Assembly: GCF_029502005.1 (NCBI RefSeq)
Contig: NZ_JAMQOT010000003.1
Location: forward strand, 186,001 to 250,000
Reading direction: 5' to 3'
DNA from: Natrinema salsiterrestre
Lineage (GTDB): Archaea > Halobacteriota > Halobacteria > Halobacteriales > Natrialbaceae
DNA: 64,000 nucleotides
How positions within the stretch are numbered: the stretch's first letter is position 1; every line of letters starts with the position of its first letter. Shown one piece after another: positions 9,457 through 17,872 of the stretch. A program made the translations under genes and the position numbers. The notes under the pieces are model-generated. The model saw only the letters and a program-made list of their open reading frames with translations, did no database searches and was not told where the DNA came from.

Positions 9457-10382
9457 GCACCGCACCGGTCCGCGCGGCCGCCGTCGACGGCGCCGATCGC
9501 CGCGGGTGGGTTCCCGATATCGACGCCCGGATGGCCGCCCTCGAGTCGCCGGTTCGAGACGTGCTCGGGCCGGCGCTCGAGACGCTCGCGGACGCCGATC
9601 GGATCACCGTCGTGCCGGACGCACACTACCCGTTCCACCCCTCGTCGGGCATTGTCACGGACCCCGCCGTCGTCGGCTCGGTCGTCGCCCGCCTCGAGCG
9701 GCGGACGGACGCGGAAATCGCCGTCGCCGGGGCGAGCGACGAGCGGATCTCTTTCGACCGAACAGCGGCGTATCTCGGCTATGCGAGCCTGCTCGAGCGA
9801 TTCGACGCGACGCTCGTCGATCTGGCGGACGACGCTCGGACCGAGGAGGTCTGCGCGATCGACGAGCGTCCGATCCCGCTCTCGGTTCCGGATCGCCTCG
9901 TCGAGAGTCGCGTGGTCGTCGTGCCGTCGCTCCGGCCGACCGAGGACGGACCGGTCGCGGGTGCGATGCGAACGCTCGGCTCGCTCGTCGAGTGCGACGC
10001 GGCTCCCTCGCGGGCTCCGGTCGCGGCGACGCGCGTCCTCGACCCCGCGGTCGCCGTGCTGGACGCGACGATCGCCTACGGCGGCGACCCCGTCGCAGCG
10101 AATACGCTCTTCGCGGGGTCGGCAGACGCCGTCGACGCCGTCGCGACCTCCCTGCTCGGGCGGTCGATCGAGAGCGACGACGCGCTCGAGACGGTTCGCG
10201 GGGACGAGGGACCGGTCGCCGTCGACGGAGCCGACGTCGACCTCGAACGCCTCCGAGATCGGATTCCGACGGGCGGGTTGCCACCGGCTGACGACACGCA
10301 TCCCGCCCTCTCCGCGGCCTACCGCGTCTACGCGGCCGTGGCCGGCGACGCCGTCCCGCCGCAACTCGAGGGTGGTCGATGA
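9453..10382 (+). CDS. DUF362-like protein
   Basis: A 309-residue protein that I assign tentatively to the DUF362 family from its layout: an N-terminal ITVVPDAHYPFHPSSG segment followed by a repeated alpha/beta pattern. I see no cysteine clusters for an Fe-S centre and no membrane segment. GTG 9453 overlaps the stop of the preceding oxidoreductase (GTGA). The last bases overlap the ATG of the epimerase (ATGA). The fixed position between two sugar-modifying enzymes suggests a role in the same pathway, but no reaction can be named. Confidence 0.7.
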   Translation: MSTAPVRAAAVDGADRRGWVPDIDARMAALESPVRDVLGPALETLADADRITVVPDAHYPFHPSSGIVTDPAVVGSVVARLERRTDAEIAVAGASDERISFDRTAAYLGYASLLERFDATLVDLADDARTEEVCAIDERPIPLSVPDRLVESRVVVVPSLRPTEDGPVAGAMRTLGSLVECDAAPSRAPVAATRVLDPAVAVLDATIAYGGDPVAANTLFAGSADAVDAVATSLLGRSIESDDALETVRGDEGPVAVDGADVDLERLRDRIPTGGLPPADDTHPALSAAYRVYAAVAGDAVPPQLEGGR

Positions 10383-11359
10383 CCGCGACGACCGAATCTC
10401 GGACCGCGGCGGTCACCGGCGCGACCGGGTTCCTCGGGACGGCCCTCTGTCGCCGCCTGCTCGAGGCGGACTGGACGGTTCGCGGGCTCAGTCGGCCGAC
10501 GTCCGACCGGGGCGAACTCGACGACGTTGACTGGTACGTCGGCGATCTCTTCGACGACGGGTCGCTGCGAGAACTCGTCGACGGTGCCGACGCCGTCTTC
10601 CACCTCGCGGGGATCGGCCTCTGGGACGCCGGCCCCGAGACCGTCCGGGAGGTGAACCGTGACGGGACCGAGCAGGTGCTCGACGCGTGTCGCCGTACCG
10701 ATGCGGGCCGGGTGGTGTTTACGAGCACTGCCGGGACGCGCCGACCGCAGGGTGACGCGGATTTCGCCGACGAGACCGACGTGGCCGAACCGATCGGGGC
10801 CTACCAGGCGTCGAAAGCCGAGGCGGAGGCGCTGGTCGATCGATACGCCGAGGCGGACGGAGACGCCGTCACCGTCCACCCGACGTCGATATTCGGCCCC
10901 GGCGACGAGGCGTTCACCGCCCAGCTGCTCGCGATGGGCGTCGACCGGACCATGCCCGCCCACCTGCCGGGCGGCCTGAGCATCGTCGGCGTCTCGGACG
11001 TCGTCGACGGCCTACTGGCGGCGTACGAACGCGGCACCACCGGCGAACACTACGTCCTCGGCGGCGAGAACCTCACCTACGACCGGGCGGTGTCCCGGAT
11101 CGCCGACGCCGCCGACGGCTCCCCCGCACGGATCCGCGTTCCCGCGACCGCGATCCGCGCTGCCGGCCCCGTCGCCGAAGCCGTCGACGCCGTCGCCGAT
11201 CGCCGGGTGTTCCCCTTCGACCGGGAGATGGCCCGCCTCGCGACACAGCGGCTGTTCTACACCTCGAGGAAAGCCAGCGAGGAGCTGGGCTACGAGTATC
11301 AGCCCCTCGAGGCGCACGTGCCCGAGGCGATGGCGTGGTATCGGGCGGAAGTACAGTAG
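10379..11359 (+). CDS. NAD-dependent epimerase/dehydratase (extended SDR)
   Basis: A 326-residue extended short-chain dehydrogenase. GATGFLG (14-20) is the NAD-binding glycine motif and YQASK is the catalytic YxxxK. The HPTSIFGPGD segment is typical of the nucleotide-sugar epimerase / dihydroflavonol-reductase-like subgroup. It is the third gene of the oxidoreductase-DUF362-epimerase operon with an ATGA overlap. It probably modifies a sugar or isoprenoid-linked sugar. No terminator hairpin is obvious downstream, where a convergent gene pair follows 42 bases later. Confidence 0.86.
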   Translation: MTATTESRTAAVTGATGFLGTALCRRLLEADWTVRGLSRPTSDRGELDDVDWYVGDLFDDGSLRELVDGADAVFHLAGIGLWDAGPETVREVNRDGTEQVLDACRRTDAGRVVFTSTAGTRRPQGDADFADETDVAEPIGAYQASKAEAEALVDRYAEADGDAVTVHPTSIFGPGDEAFTAQLLAMGVDRTMPAHLPGGLSIVGVSDVVDGLLAAYERGTTGEHYVLGGENLTYDRAVSRIADAADGSPARIRVPATAIRAAGPVAEAVDAVADRRVFPFDREMARLATQRLFYTSRKASEELGYEYQPLEAHVPEAMAWYRAEVQ

Positions 11360-11401
11360 TCGCGAATCGCCGGAATCCTGCCGACCGGACGGCGATCACG
11401 G

Positions 11402-11833
11402 TCACGGCGGATTGTCGTTCACGTTCAGCGTCGAGGGATCGCCGGCCTCGAGCGCGTCCCACCAGCACTTGATAACGGCGAGCGTGACCAGTTCGGGTTC
11501 CTCGTGTGTGATACACGACTCGCGATGTTCGGCCGGGTTTTCGGGCGGATGAAAGTGTTTGTCCGGATAGTTCGGTCGAATCTCCCAGCCGAACCGAAAC
11601 TCGAGGTCGGCTTCGCTGTAGTGGTACTTGTATCCGTGATTCGTCCACCACTGGACGTCGAATCGGCTGCTGTTCGCCTCGAACCCGACGCCGAGTGTAA
11701 TCCGCAATTCGACCGGATCGATCGCGTTCGGAACGTACTCGACGTCCGAGACCAATCCGTTCAGTCGGTCTCGGAAAACGCCCTCGACTGCCCGCAATGC
11801 GTCCCAGTCGATCGGGCCGCGTTCCTCAGGCAT
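11402..11833 (-). CDS. partner protein of an HTH regulator (possible toxin, DUF6516-like)
   Basis: A 143-residue acidic protein rich in Trp, Tyr and His (QWWTNHGYKYHY, HFHPPENPAEH, IKCWWDALE). Its first eight bases overlap the end of the upstream HTH gene, so the two are co-translated. This arrangement, an HTH protein followed by a small Trp/His-rich partner, is frequent in haloarchaea and looks like a toxin-antitoxin module. The DUF6516-like label is from memory of that layout and is tentative. No catalytic motif is recognised. Confidence 0.6.
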   Translation of the reverse strand: MPEERGPIDWDALRAVEGVFRDRLNGLVSDVEYVPNAIDPVELRITLGVGFEANSSRFDVQWWTNHGYKYHYSEADLEFRFGWEIRPNYPDKHFHPPENPAEHRESCITHEEPELVTLAVIKCWWDALEAGDPSTLNVNDNPP

Positions 11834-12413
11834 TCTCCGCGCGTTCCTCCCCGGTACTCCTCGAGTCGACGAGTCGGGTCTCTTTGAACGAGAGGGCGGT
11901 CTTCGCGAACGCGAGGTTTCGACGCGTCGTCTTCCACCGCGAGAGGTCGTCCCAGCCGTCTTCGTCGTCCGCCTCCAGCAGTTCGACGAGTTCCTCGGGA
12001 CTCGTCGCTCCGTACTCGTCTTCGAACGAGCGGATCCGCGCTTTCATATCGCGAATGGTCGTCTCCAGGTCCCCGCGCGAATGCTCGTCGGCGAGGTGCT
12101 GCACTCGCTCGAGCCGTCGCCGGTCCGGATTGCGACGAAAGCGGGTCGCAGTCTCGGTCTCCGCCGTCGCCGCGTGGCCCGTCTCGGCCAGCGCCGTGAG
12201 ATGCTTGCGGGCGGTCGGTTCGGAGACGCGAGCCCGATCGGCGATCTCGCTCGCGCTCTGCCAGTCGGTCGTTCGACCGAGCACGGCCTCGACGCGTTCG
12301 AACGCCGTCGTTGCAGCCGTCCACTCTCGTTCGGCCGTTTCGTTCACCCCGGCGTCGCCGTCCGTCTCCGGAAACGGATCGATGTCGGCGGTCCGGATGC
12401 CGTCTTCTCCCAT
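11826..12413 (-). CDS. winged-HTH regulator, probable antitoxin-like partner
   Basis: A 195-residue DNA-binding protein. A helix-turn-helix (about residues 50-90: SASEIADRARVSEPTARKHL) is followed by a charged helical region (RRRLERVQHLADEH) that could form a coiled coil. The start could also be ATG 12440, nine codons upstream, which would suit a leaderless transcript from an AT-rich patch at 12445-12470. The gene overlaps the downstream partner by eight bases. It is likely autoregulatory, binding its own promoter, as is usual for toxin-antitoxin pairs. The intergenic gap to the glycosyltransferase at 12501 is short and the two are on the same strand. Confidence 0.72.
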   Translation of the reverse strand: MGEDGIRTADIDPFPETDGDAGVNETAEREWTAATTAFERVEAVLGRTTDWQSASEIADRARVSEPTARKHLTALAETGHAATAETETATRFRRNPDRRRLERVQHLADEHSRGDLETTIRDMKARIRSFEDEYGATSPEELVELLEADDEDGWDDLSRWKTTRRNLAFAKTALSFKETRLVDSRSTGEERAENA

Positions 12414-12500
12414 GCGCCGTTCTACGGACTGACAGAACATATCTTTTGGCCTGAAAACTATGCTTTGTCCATTCCCGTCGAGTGGTGCCCGACGGGTCCC

Positions 12501-13481
12501 TCACTCGAGCGGATCGACGCCCTGTGCTCGCCGTTTTTCACCGCTGGTTTCGATCCTCTTTCCGGCGACCCGCTCGTAGACCTCGAGCATCCGCTCTGCG
12601 GTCCGGTCGATACTGACCTCGCGGGCGGCCTCCCGGCCGTTCGATCGTTCGCCCCGCTCGAGGACGTCGATCAGTCCGCGAATCAATTCGTCGTCGCTGG
12701 TGGCGACGTGCGAGGGGGCGACGCCGGCCAGCCGCTCCCGGACGTCGCCCACGTCGAGGGCGACCACGGGGAGGTTACAGGCCAGCGCCTCCTTCACCGA
12801 GTTGGGAGAGCCCTCGCTGTCGGAGGTCAACAGGAGCGCGTCGGCGGCGTTCATGTAGTCGGGGATCGCGTCGTGGTCGACGCCGTAGACGGTCCGGAGC
12901 CGCACCGGCCGCTCGAGGAGGTTGTCGACCACGGTGACGATCCGCTCGGCCCGGGCATGATTTTTCACCTCGCGTGCGGGCGGGTACGGGAATAGCACCT
13001 CGTGTGCGTCCCCGTCGTCCCACCCGACCGCCGATCGGGCTCGAGCCCGGGGTTCCGGCCGAAACGTCTCGAGATCGACGCCGTTCGGAATCACCGTGCA
13101 TTCGCCGCCGATGGCCTCGCGCATCCGCTCGGACATGACGACGACCGCGTCGCACAGCGGGACGGAGAGTCGACTGATGGGTGCGACGGGTCCGTGTACG
13201 TCCGATCCCCACAGCGAGAGGACGACCGGTTTCCGGACCTGTGCGAGCGCCATCGGCGCCGTCAGGCCGTAGTGGGCGTGGATCAGATCGTATCCGTTCC
13301 CGGACTCTCGGACGACTTTCGGAACGGTGCGAACGTAATCCACCGGGCTTCGGTCGGTATCGGCGTCGACGTCGCCGGCGACCGACAGTGTCGAAAACGA
13401 GACGCCCCGGTCCTCGAGCGCGGCCATCTGCTGGATCATGAACGGGGCGTCGGCGTTCGTCGTGAGCGTGAGGACGTCCAT
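12501..13481 (-). CDS. glycosyltransferase family 4 protein
   Basis: A 326-residue retaining GT-B glycosyltransferase acting at the cytosolic face of the membrane to extend a lipid-linked glycan. Visible are the N-terminal DLIHAHYGLTAP segment, the LWGSDVHG acceptor-side motif, VIPNGVD in the linker, and the donor-binding EX7E-type motif within TSDSEGSPNSVKEA. ATG 13481 follows a TAACAAAA element by about 35 bases, which supports this start over the longer reading frame to 13592. Sugar specificity cannot be read from sequence. Confidence 0.88.
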   Translation of the reverse strand: MDVLTLTTNADAPFMIQQMAALEDRGVSFSTLSVAGDVDADTDRSPVDYVRTVPKVVRESGNGYDLIHAHYGLTAPMALAQVRKPVVLSLWGSDVHGPVAPISRLSVPLCDAVVVMSERMREAIGGECTVIPNGVDLETFRPEPRARARSAVGWDDGDAHEVLFPYPPAREVKNHARAERIVTVVDNLLERPVRLRTVYGVDHDAIPDYMNAADALLLTSDSEGSPNSVKEALACNLPVVALDVGDVRERLAGVAPSHVATSDDELIRGLIDVLERGERSNGREAAREVSIDRTAERMLEVYERVAGKRIETSGEKRRAQGVDPLE

Positions 13482-13513
13482 CTCGAAGCAGCTGAAAGAA
13501 GGGATCGGCGTCG

Positions 13514-13521
13514 TTTTGTTA
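13514..13521 (-). promoter_or_regulatory. ATAACAAA-like element, variant site
   Basis: On the minus strand the sequence reads GCTAACAAAACG, about 35 bases upstream of the GT4 start. It differs from the consensus ATAACAAAG at the first base. A second variant, GATTACAAAG at 13611-13620, sits 26-35 bases upstream of the plus-strand DUF354 gene, so this short divergent region has one variant facing each gene. Confidence 0.3.
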
Positions 13522-13645
13522 GCCACACCGCTTCGAGAGTTTTCTTCACGTACACCGGCATGTGAGGGCCGGACACGTCGACGTTCGATCAAGGGGCGGT
13601 GTAGCTATGCGATTACAAAGAGTCGAGAGGGGGTAGCGAACACCG

Positions 13646-14746
13646 ATGCGGATTCTCGTCCTGGCAAACACGCCCGCACACGTTCACCTGTACAGACACA
13701 CCGTCGATCGCCTCGAGGAAGCGGGACACGAGGTGCTCGTTCTCACCCGGGAATACGCCTGTACGACCGATCTACTCGATTTTTTCGACCTCCCCTACCG
13801 AGCGTACGGCCGCCACCGGACGGACGGGTACTCGACGCTCCAGTTCGCCCGCGAACTCGGCGGCCAGTTTTGCAGGATCGGGATCGAAGCGCTTCGGTTC
13901 GCTCCCGACGTCGTCTTCGGTCGCGGCCCCTTCGCCGCCTACGCCGGGACGCTCACGCGGACGCCGGTGGTACTCGTGCTCGACGACGAACCCGGGGACT
14001 TCAATCACACCGTCTCGCGACCCTTCGCGGATTGCATCCTCTCGCCGGCGGTCACCCGCCGCGATCTCGGCGACGACCACTACACCTTCGACGGCTTCAA
14101 AGAGTGCGCCTATCTCCATCCCGACGTCTTCGAGACGAACGGCGATATCCGCGAGTACCTCGACGTCGGTCCGGACGAACCGTACGTCATCGTCCGATTC
14201 AACGCCCTCGACGCGCTCCACGACGCCGGCCTCGAGGGGTTTCGTCCCGACCAGCGACGGGACCTGATCGAGCGGCTGAGCGAAGCGGCGACCGTCTTCG
14301 TCTCCGACGAGGGCGACGAGATGGACCTCCGGGACCTTCCCGCACGGCCGTACGACCTCCACCCCGCGTTGATCCACGACGCGATGGCCGAGGCCTCGCT
14401 GCTGGTCGCCGACACCGGGACGATGGCCACCGAAGCCGCGCTCCTCGGAACGCCCGCGTTCCGGTATCGCGGCACCGACGACCACGAGTACGGCGAGTTC
14501 CGGGAACTCGAGCGCGCCGGTCTGGCCGAACAGTTCGACGAGTACGAGGCGATTCGCGATCGGTCCCTCGAGATTCTCGCGGCCGACGACGCAGGCGACC
14601 GGTGGCAGAGCCGACGGCGGGAGTACGTGGGCGGGCTGGTGAACCTCACCGACCTCCTCGTCGACGTGGCCACGTCTCGAGGCGAACCCGGCCGACTCGA
14701 CGGGTCGACGAAACGAGCACTACAGCCGCGTTCACGGACGATCTGA
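13646..14746 (+). CDS. DUF354 family protein (GT-B-like), paralogue 2
   Basis: A 366-residue paralogue of the protein at 294-1412. It shares the N-terminal NTPAHVHLY segment, the FDGFKECAYLHPDVF-type central block and the ADTGTMATEAALLGTP block (from residue 255), and has the same length. Predicted function is a nucleotide-sugar-binding enzyme or glycosyltransferase in surface-glycan synthesis; no activity is established for either copy. It is divergent from the GT4 gene with a 164-base spacer containing the promoter variants. The two paralogues bracket a 13-kb stretch of glycan genes, which suggests an old duplication rather than a recent tandem one. Confidence 0.85.
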   Translation: MRILVLANTPAHVHLYRHTVDRLEEAGHEVLVLTREYACTTDLLDFFDLPYRAYGRHRTDGYSTLQFARELGGQFCRIGIEALRFAPDVVFGRGPFAAYAGTLTRTPVVLVLDDEPGDFNHTVSRPFADCILSPAVTRRDLGDDHYTFDGFKECAYLHPDVFETNGDIREYLDVGPDEPYVIVRFNALDALHDAGLEGFRPDQRRDLIERLSEAATVFVSDEGDEMDLRDLPARPYDLHPALIHDAMAEASLLVADTGTMATEAALLGTPAFRYRGTDDHEYGEFRELERAGLAEQFDEYEAIRDRSLEILAADDAGDRWQSRRREYVGGLVNLTDLLVDVATSRGEPGRLDGSTKRALQPRSRTI

Positions 14747-14856
14747 GGGTTCGTTCGCTCTTCGCGCCGATACCGTCTCACCGAAACGACTGCCGTCTCG
14801 TTGGTCACGAAACACTTTTATTCGTATCCGGAAAAGGTCCGACAAGCCCCCGTTCT

Positions 14857-15063
14857 ATGAGTCTCTCCACACTCCTCAGTGAACTGTTACCCGGCCGGAA
14901 CACCGCGGCGGACACTCCCGAATCCGCTTCGGAAGACGGCGACGGCGTCCCGACGGTCACGGTCGTCTACGAGTGTCGAAACTGCGGAACGAACGTCTCG
15001 GCCGGGACGAATCGGTGTCCCGCCTGCGAGAGCGAGGACATCGTCACGTACTCCATCGAGTGA
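14857..15063 (+). CDS. small zinc-ribbon protein
   Basis: A 68-residue protein with one C-terminal zinc ribbon, CRNCGTN...CPACES, giving four cysteines in two CxxC knuckles. The first 35 residues are acidic and probably flexible. A TATA-like CTTTTA ends about 37 bases upstream of the ATG, which supports transcription on its own. Such short haloarchaeal zinc-finger proteins mostly have unknown roles. It lies immediately after the DUF354 paralogue, but about 110 bases apart, so it is probably a separate unit. Confidence 0.78.
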   Translation: MSLSTLLSELLPGRNTAADTPESASEDGDGVPTVTVVYECRNCGTNVSAGTNRCPACESEDIVTYSIE

Positions 15064-15273
15064 GTCCGCGGTCCGTTTCGGAGTAGACACCGTCCCGTTC
15101 CGCCACCGCCGGTATCGTAGCCACTGCGACTATTCACACACTGATCGCACAGCCGTCGCGCGATCGGGTTTGCATCGACTCGCAGTGGCTACTGTAGAAA
15201 CCGCTGGTACCGTCCCCCGTCGTCGCGGAAACGCGACGCGGTTCGACCGACGTCTCGGTCCTCGAGCCCGACG

Positions 15274-16368
15274 CTACCGTGAGCGCGGGCGTGCTTGTGT
15301 TCGGTCCTCGTCTTCCTTCTCCTCTCGATCCCGTTTCGCCGTTCCAGTGCGATCGACCGAGTGGACCTCGAGGGGTTCGTTCGCCTCGGCGTCGAGCCGG
15401 ATCGCGGTGCCGAGGGAGACGAGACCGAGCAACGCGGCGACGAACGAGGCGACCACGCCCGCGATGCCGTCCTCGCCTCGCGCCGCCCGGCCGAGCGAGC
15501 CGACGATTCCTGTAAGCCCGCCGGCGAGACCCAGGCCGGCCGTCCCGTAGAAGACGACCGCCGGATTGAACGACTGAACGAGATACCGCGTCTTCAGCCG
15601 CCAGCAGAAACTCCGGAGCAACAGCAGCGAGACGAACCGGACGAACGGCACGTACTTGATACTGCTCTCTTCGTCGCCGTAGACGGCCGACATCGGTACG
15701 TCCGCGACCCGATACCCCGCGACGTTGAGATGCGTCAGGAGGTGATTGAGGAAGCCGTACTGGTCGGTGATCGACTCGAGGTCGAGCCCGTCGATCGCCT
15801 CCGCCGAGATGGCCGTGTACCCGTTCTGGGGGTCGCCGATCGACCAGTAGCCCGAGGCGAACTTCGAGAGGCCGGTGAGCATGGCGTTTCCGACGAACCG
15901 GAACCGCGACATGTCCTCGCGGTCCTCGGGATGGAGGAGTCGGTTCCCCTTGGCGTAGTCGGCCTCGCCGGTAACCACGGGGTCGATGATCCGATCGAGA
16001 ATCGCGGGATCCATCTGCCCGTCGCCGTTCATGACGGCGACGACGTCGATCCCGTCGTCGGCGGCACGACGATAGCCCGTCTTGACGGCCGCACCGTAGC
16101 CGTGATTCTCCTCGTGACGAATCGGGACGACGCGCCGGTCGTCCCCCCCGTCGGCCACCGTGAGCGCCGGTTCGGCGTCTCCATCGGCCGCGGTCTCGTT
16201 GATGCTCTCGGCGACGCGTCGGATCACGTCCCAGCTCTCGTCCGGCGAGCCGTCGTCGACGGCGTAGATCCGATCGGCGAAGTCCGGGACCGTCTCGATG
16301 ACGCGACCGACGAACGCCGCCTCGTCGTAGGCCGTCACGACGACGCCGATCCGTTTGCCCTTATACAT
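15274..16368 (-). CDS. glycosyltransferase family 2, dolichol-phosphate-sugar synthase-like
   Basis: A 364-residue GT-A enzyme. The N-terminal VVTAYDEAAFVG and DDGSPD segments bind the donor nucleotide, and the metal-binding motif is in MNGDGQMDP. Two hydrophobic stretches near the C-terminus (about 265-325) would anchor it in the membrane, and the tail is highly charged. This layout is typical of archaeal dolichyl-phosphate glucose or mannose synthases and related GT2 enzymes. The gene is last in the five-enzyme operon and overlaps the dehydrogenase gene by eight bases. It could transfer the uronic acid made by the upstream genes to a lipid carrier or growing glycan; that is inferred from position. 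Confidence 0.87.
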   Translation of the reverse strand: MYKGKRIGVVVTAYDEAAFVGRVIETVPDFADRIYAVDDGSPDESWDVIRRVAESINETAADGDAEPALTVADGGDDRRVVPIRHEENHGYGAAVKTGYRRAADDGIDVVAVMNGDGQMDPAILDRIIDPVVTGEADYAKGNRLLHPEDREDMSRFRFVGNAMLTGLSKFASGYWSIGDPQNGYTAISAEAIDGLDLESITDQYGFLNHLLTHLNVAGYRVADVPMSAVYGDEESSIKYVPFVRFVSLLLLRSFCWRLKTRYLVQSFNPAVVFYGTAGLGLAGGLTGIVGSLGRAARGEDGIAGVVASFVAALLGLVSLGTAIRLDAEANEPLEVHSVDRTGTAKRDREEKEDEDRTQARPRSR

Positions 16369-17872
16369 CGGTTCCACCGTCCGTCGGCCGCGGCGTCGGT
16401 TCGCCGTCCGCCGGCGTCGATCCGGTCTCCGAAGCGGGGGGTCGCTCAGGACGCGGCGGCCGGCCGTCGCTCGAGCCCGCGAAGGCGTACTCGCGATGTG
16501 CCGTCTCCGAGAGATCGACCGCGTCTCGTCCGTCGACGACGACCGCGGGCTCGAGGGCGTCCCAGTCGATTCGGTCGAACGCCTCGTGGGGAGTGACGAT
16601 CACGGCGGCGTCGAAGGCCTCCTCGGTCAGGTCGTCCGTCGCGACCGGGCGCGCGCCGTAGTCGGCCGGATCGACGAGCGGGTCGACGCCCGCGACGTCC
16701 GCTCCCCGCTCGAGCAGGGTCTCGATGACGCCGATCGCGGGCGAGGCGCGGGTTTCCTCGACGCCGGGGCGATACGTTATCCCGAGGACGACGACCGAGG
16801 CGTCCGCGAGGCCGGTGTCGACGCGCTCGAGTTCCCGCTCGAGCCGGCCGACGACGACCGACGGCATTGCGTCGTTGACGCGGCGGGCCGTCCGCGTCAG
16901 GTCCATCGGTTCGTCGGTCCGGTCGAGCAGGAAGTGCGGGTAGTAGGGAATACAGTGGCCGCCGACGCCGGGCCCCGGATCGTGTAACTGGCACATCGGG
17001 AGATCGTTGGCCGTGTCGATCGCCTCGCGAACGGAGATTCCGAGCTCGTCGGCGAGTCGGCCCAGCTCGTTTGCCAGCCCGATGTTGACGTCGCGGTAGA
17101 TCCCCTCGAACACCTTGACCGCTTCCGCCGTCGTCGCGTCGGAAACCGCGTGCACGTCGTTCTCCGAGACCTCGTCGTAGACGAGCGCCGCGGCTCGCGT
17201 ACTCTCCGCGTCGACGCCGCCGACGACCTTCGGATACCGGCCGCGGATGTCCCGCAGCGCCGTCCCCGACGACGTCCGCTCCGGACAGAACGCGATCCCG
17301 AACTCGTCGGGCGAGAGGCCGCTCTCGGCCGCGAGGTGGGGCTCGAGTACGTCGCGACAGGTCCCCGGCGGGAGCGTCGATTCCGCGATCACCAGGTCGC
17401 CGGGAGCGAGCCCGGCCGCGATATCGCCTGCGACGGATTCGACCGTCGAGAGGTCCGGTTGGTCGTCGTCATCCAGCAGCGTCGGAACGATGACGACGTG
17501 GATCCGCGCCATCTCGGCCGCCTCCGTCCCGTCGGTCGTCGCCGTGAGCCGACCGGCATCGACCTGTTCGGCGACCAGGGCGTCGAGTCCGGGCTCCCCC
17601 ACGACGTGGCTCTCGCCGTCCGTGACCCCGTCGACGACCGCGGGATCGACGTCCACGCCGATCACGTTCCCCGTCGTCTCGGCGTAGACGGCCGCGAGCG
17701 GGACTCCCATCTTGCCGAGTCCGTAGACCGCGACCGGGAGCTCGCCGTTCGTCACCCGGTTGCGCTGTCGGCGCTCCGACAGGCTCGAGCCGTACAGCCC
17801 GGACGCCGCCCGGGAATCGCTTTCCTCGAATTCGTCGGCTCCGTCGGTCCGGCCGGTCGAATCTCCGGACAT
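16361..17872 (-). CDS. nucleotide-sugar 6-dehydrogenase (UDP-GlcNAc / UDP-ManNAc type)
   Basis: A 503-residue NAD-dependent dehydrogenase that oxidises the C6 hydroxyl of a UDP-HexNAc to a carboxylate in two steps. The Rossmann motif GLGKMG is at 51-56, and the catalytic cysteine is C307 in GVGGHCIPYYP. The central dimerisation helix and C-terminal domain with GITYRPGVEETR are present. The first 45 and last 35 residues are disordered, acidic extensions. ATG 17872 overlaps the TGA of the upstream oxidoreductase. It probably makes UDP-GlcNAcA (WbpA type) or UDP-ManNAcA (WecC type); the WbpB/E/D-like neighbours favour the former. Confidence 0.9.
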   Translation of the reverse strand: MSGDSTGRTDGADEFEESDSRAASGLYGSSLSERRQRNRVTNGELPVAVYGLGKMGVPLAAVYAETTGNVIGVDVDPAVVDGVTDGESHVVGEPGLDALVAEQVDAGRLTATTDGTEAAEMARIHVVIVPTLLDDDDQPDLSTVESVAGDIAAGLAPGDLVIAESTLPPGTCRDVLEPHLAAESGLSPDEFGIAFCPERTSSGTALRDIRGRYPKVVGGVDAESTRAAALVYDEVSENDVHAVSDATTAEAVKVFEGIYRDVNIGLANELGRLADELGISVREAIDTANDLPMCQLHDPGPGVGGHCIPYYPHFLLDRTDEPMDLTRTARRVNDAMPSVVVGRLERELERVDTGLADASVVVLGITYRPGVEETRASPAIGVIETLLERGADVAGVDPLVDPADYGARPVATDDLTEEAFDAAVIVTPHEAFDRIDWDALEPAVVVDGRDAVDLSETAHREYAFAGSSDGRPPRPERPPASETGSTPADGEPTPRPTDGGTDV

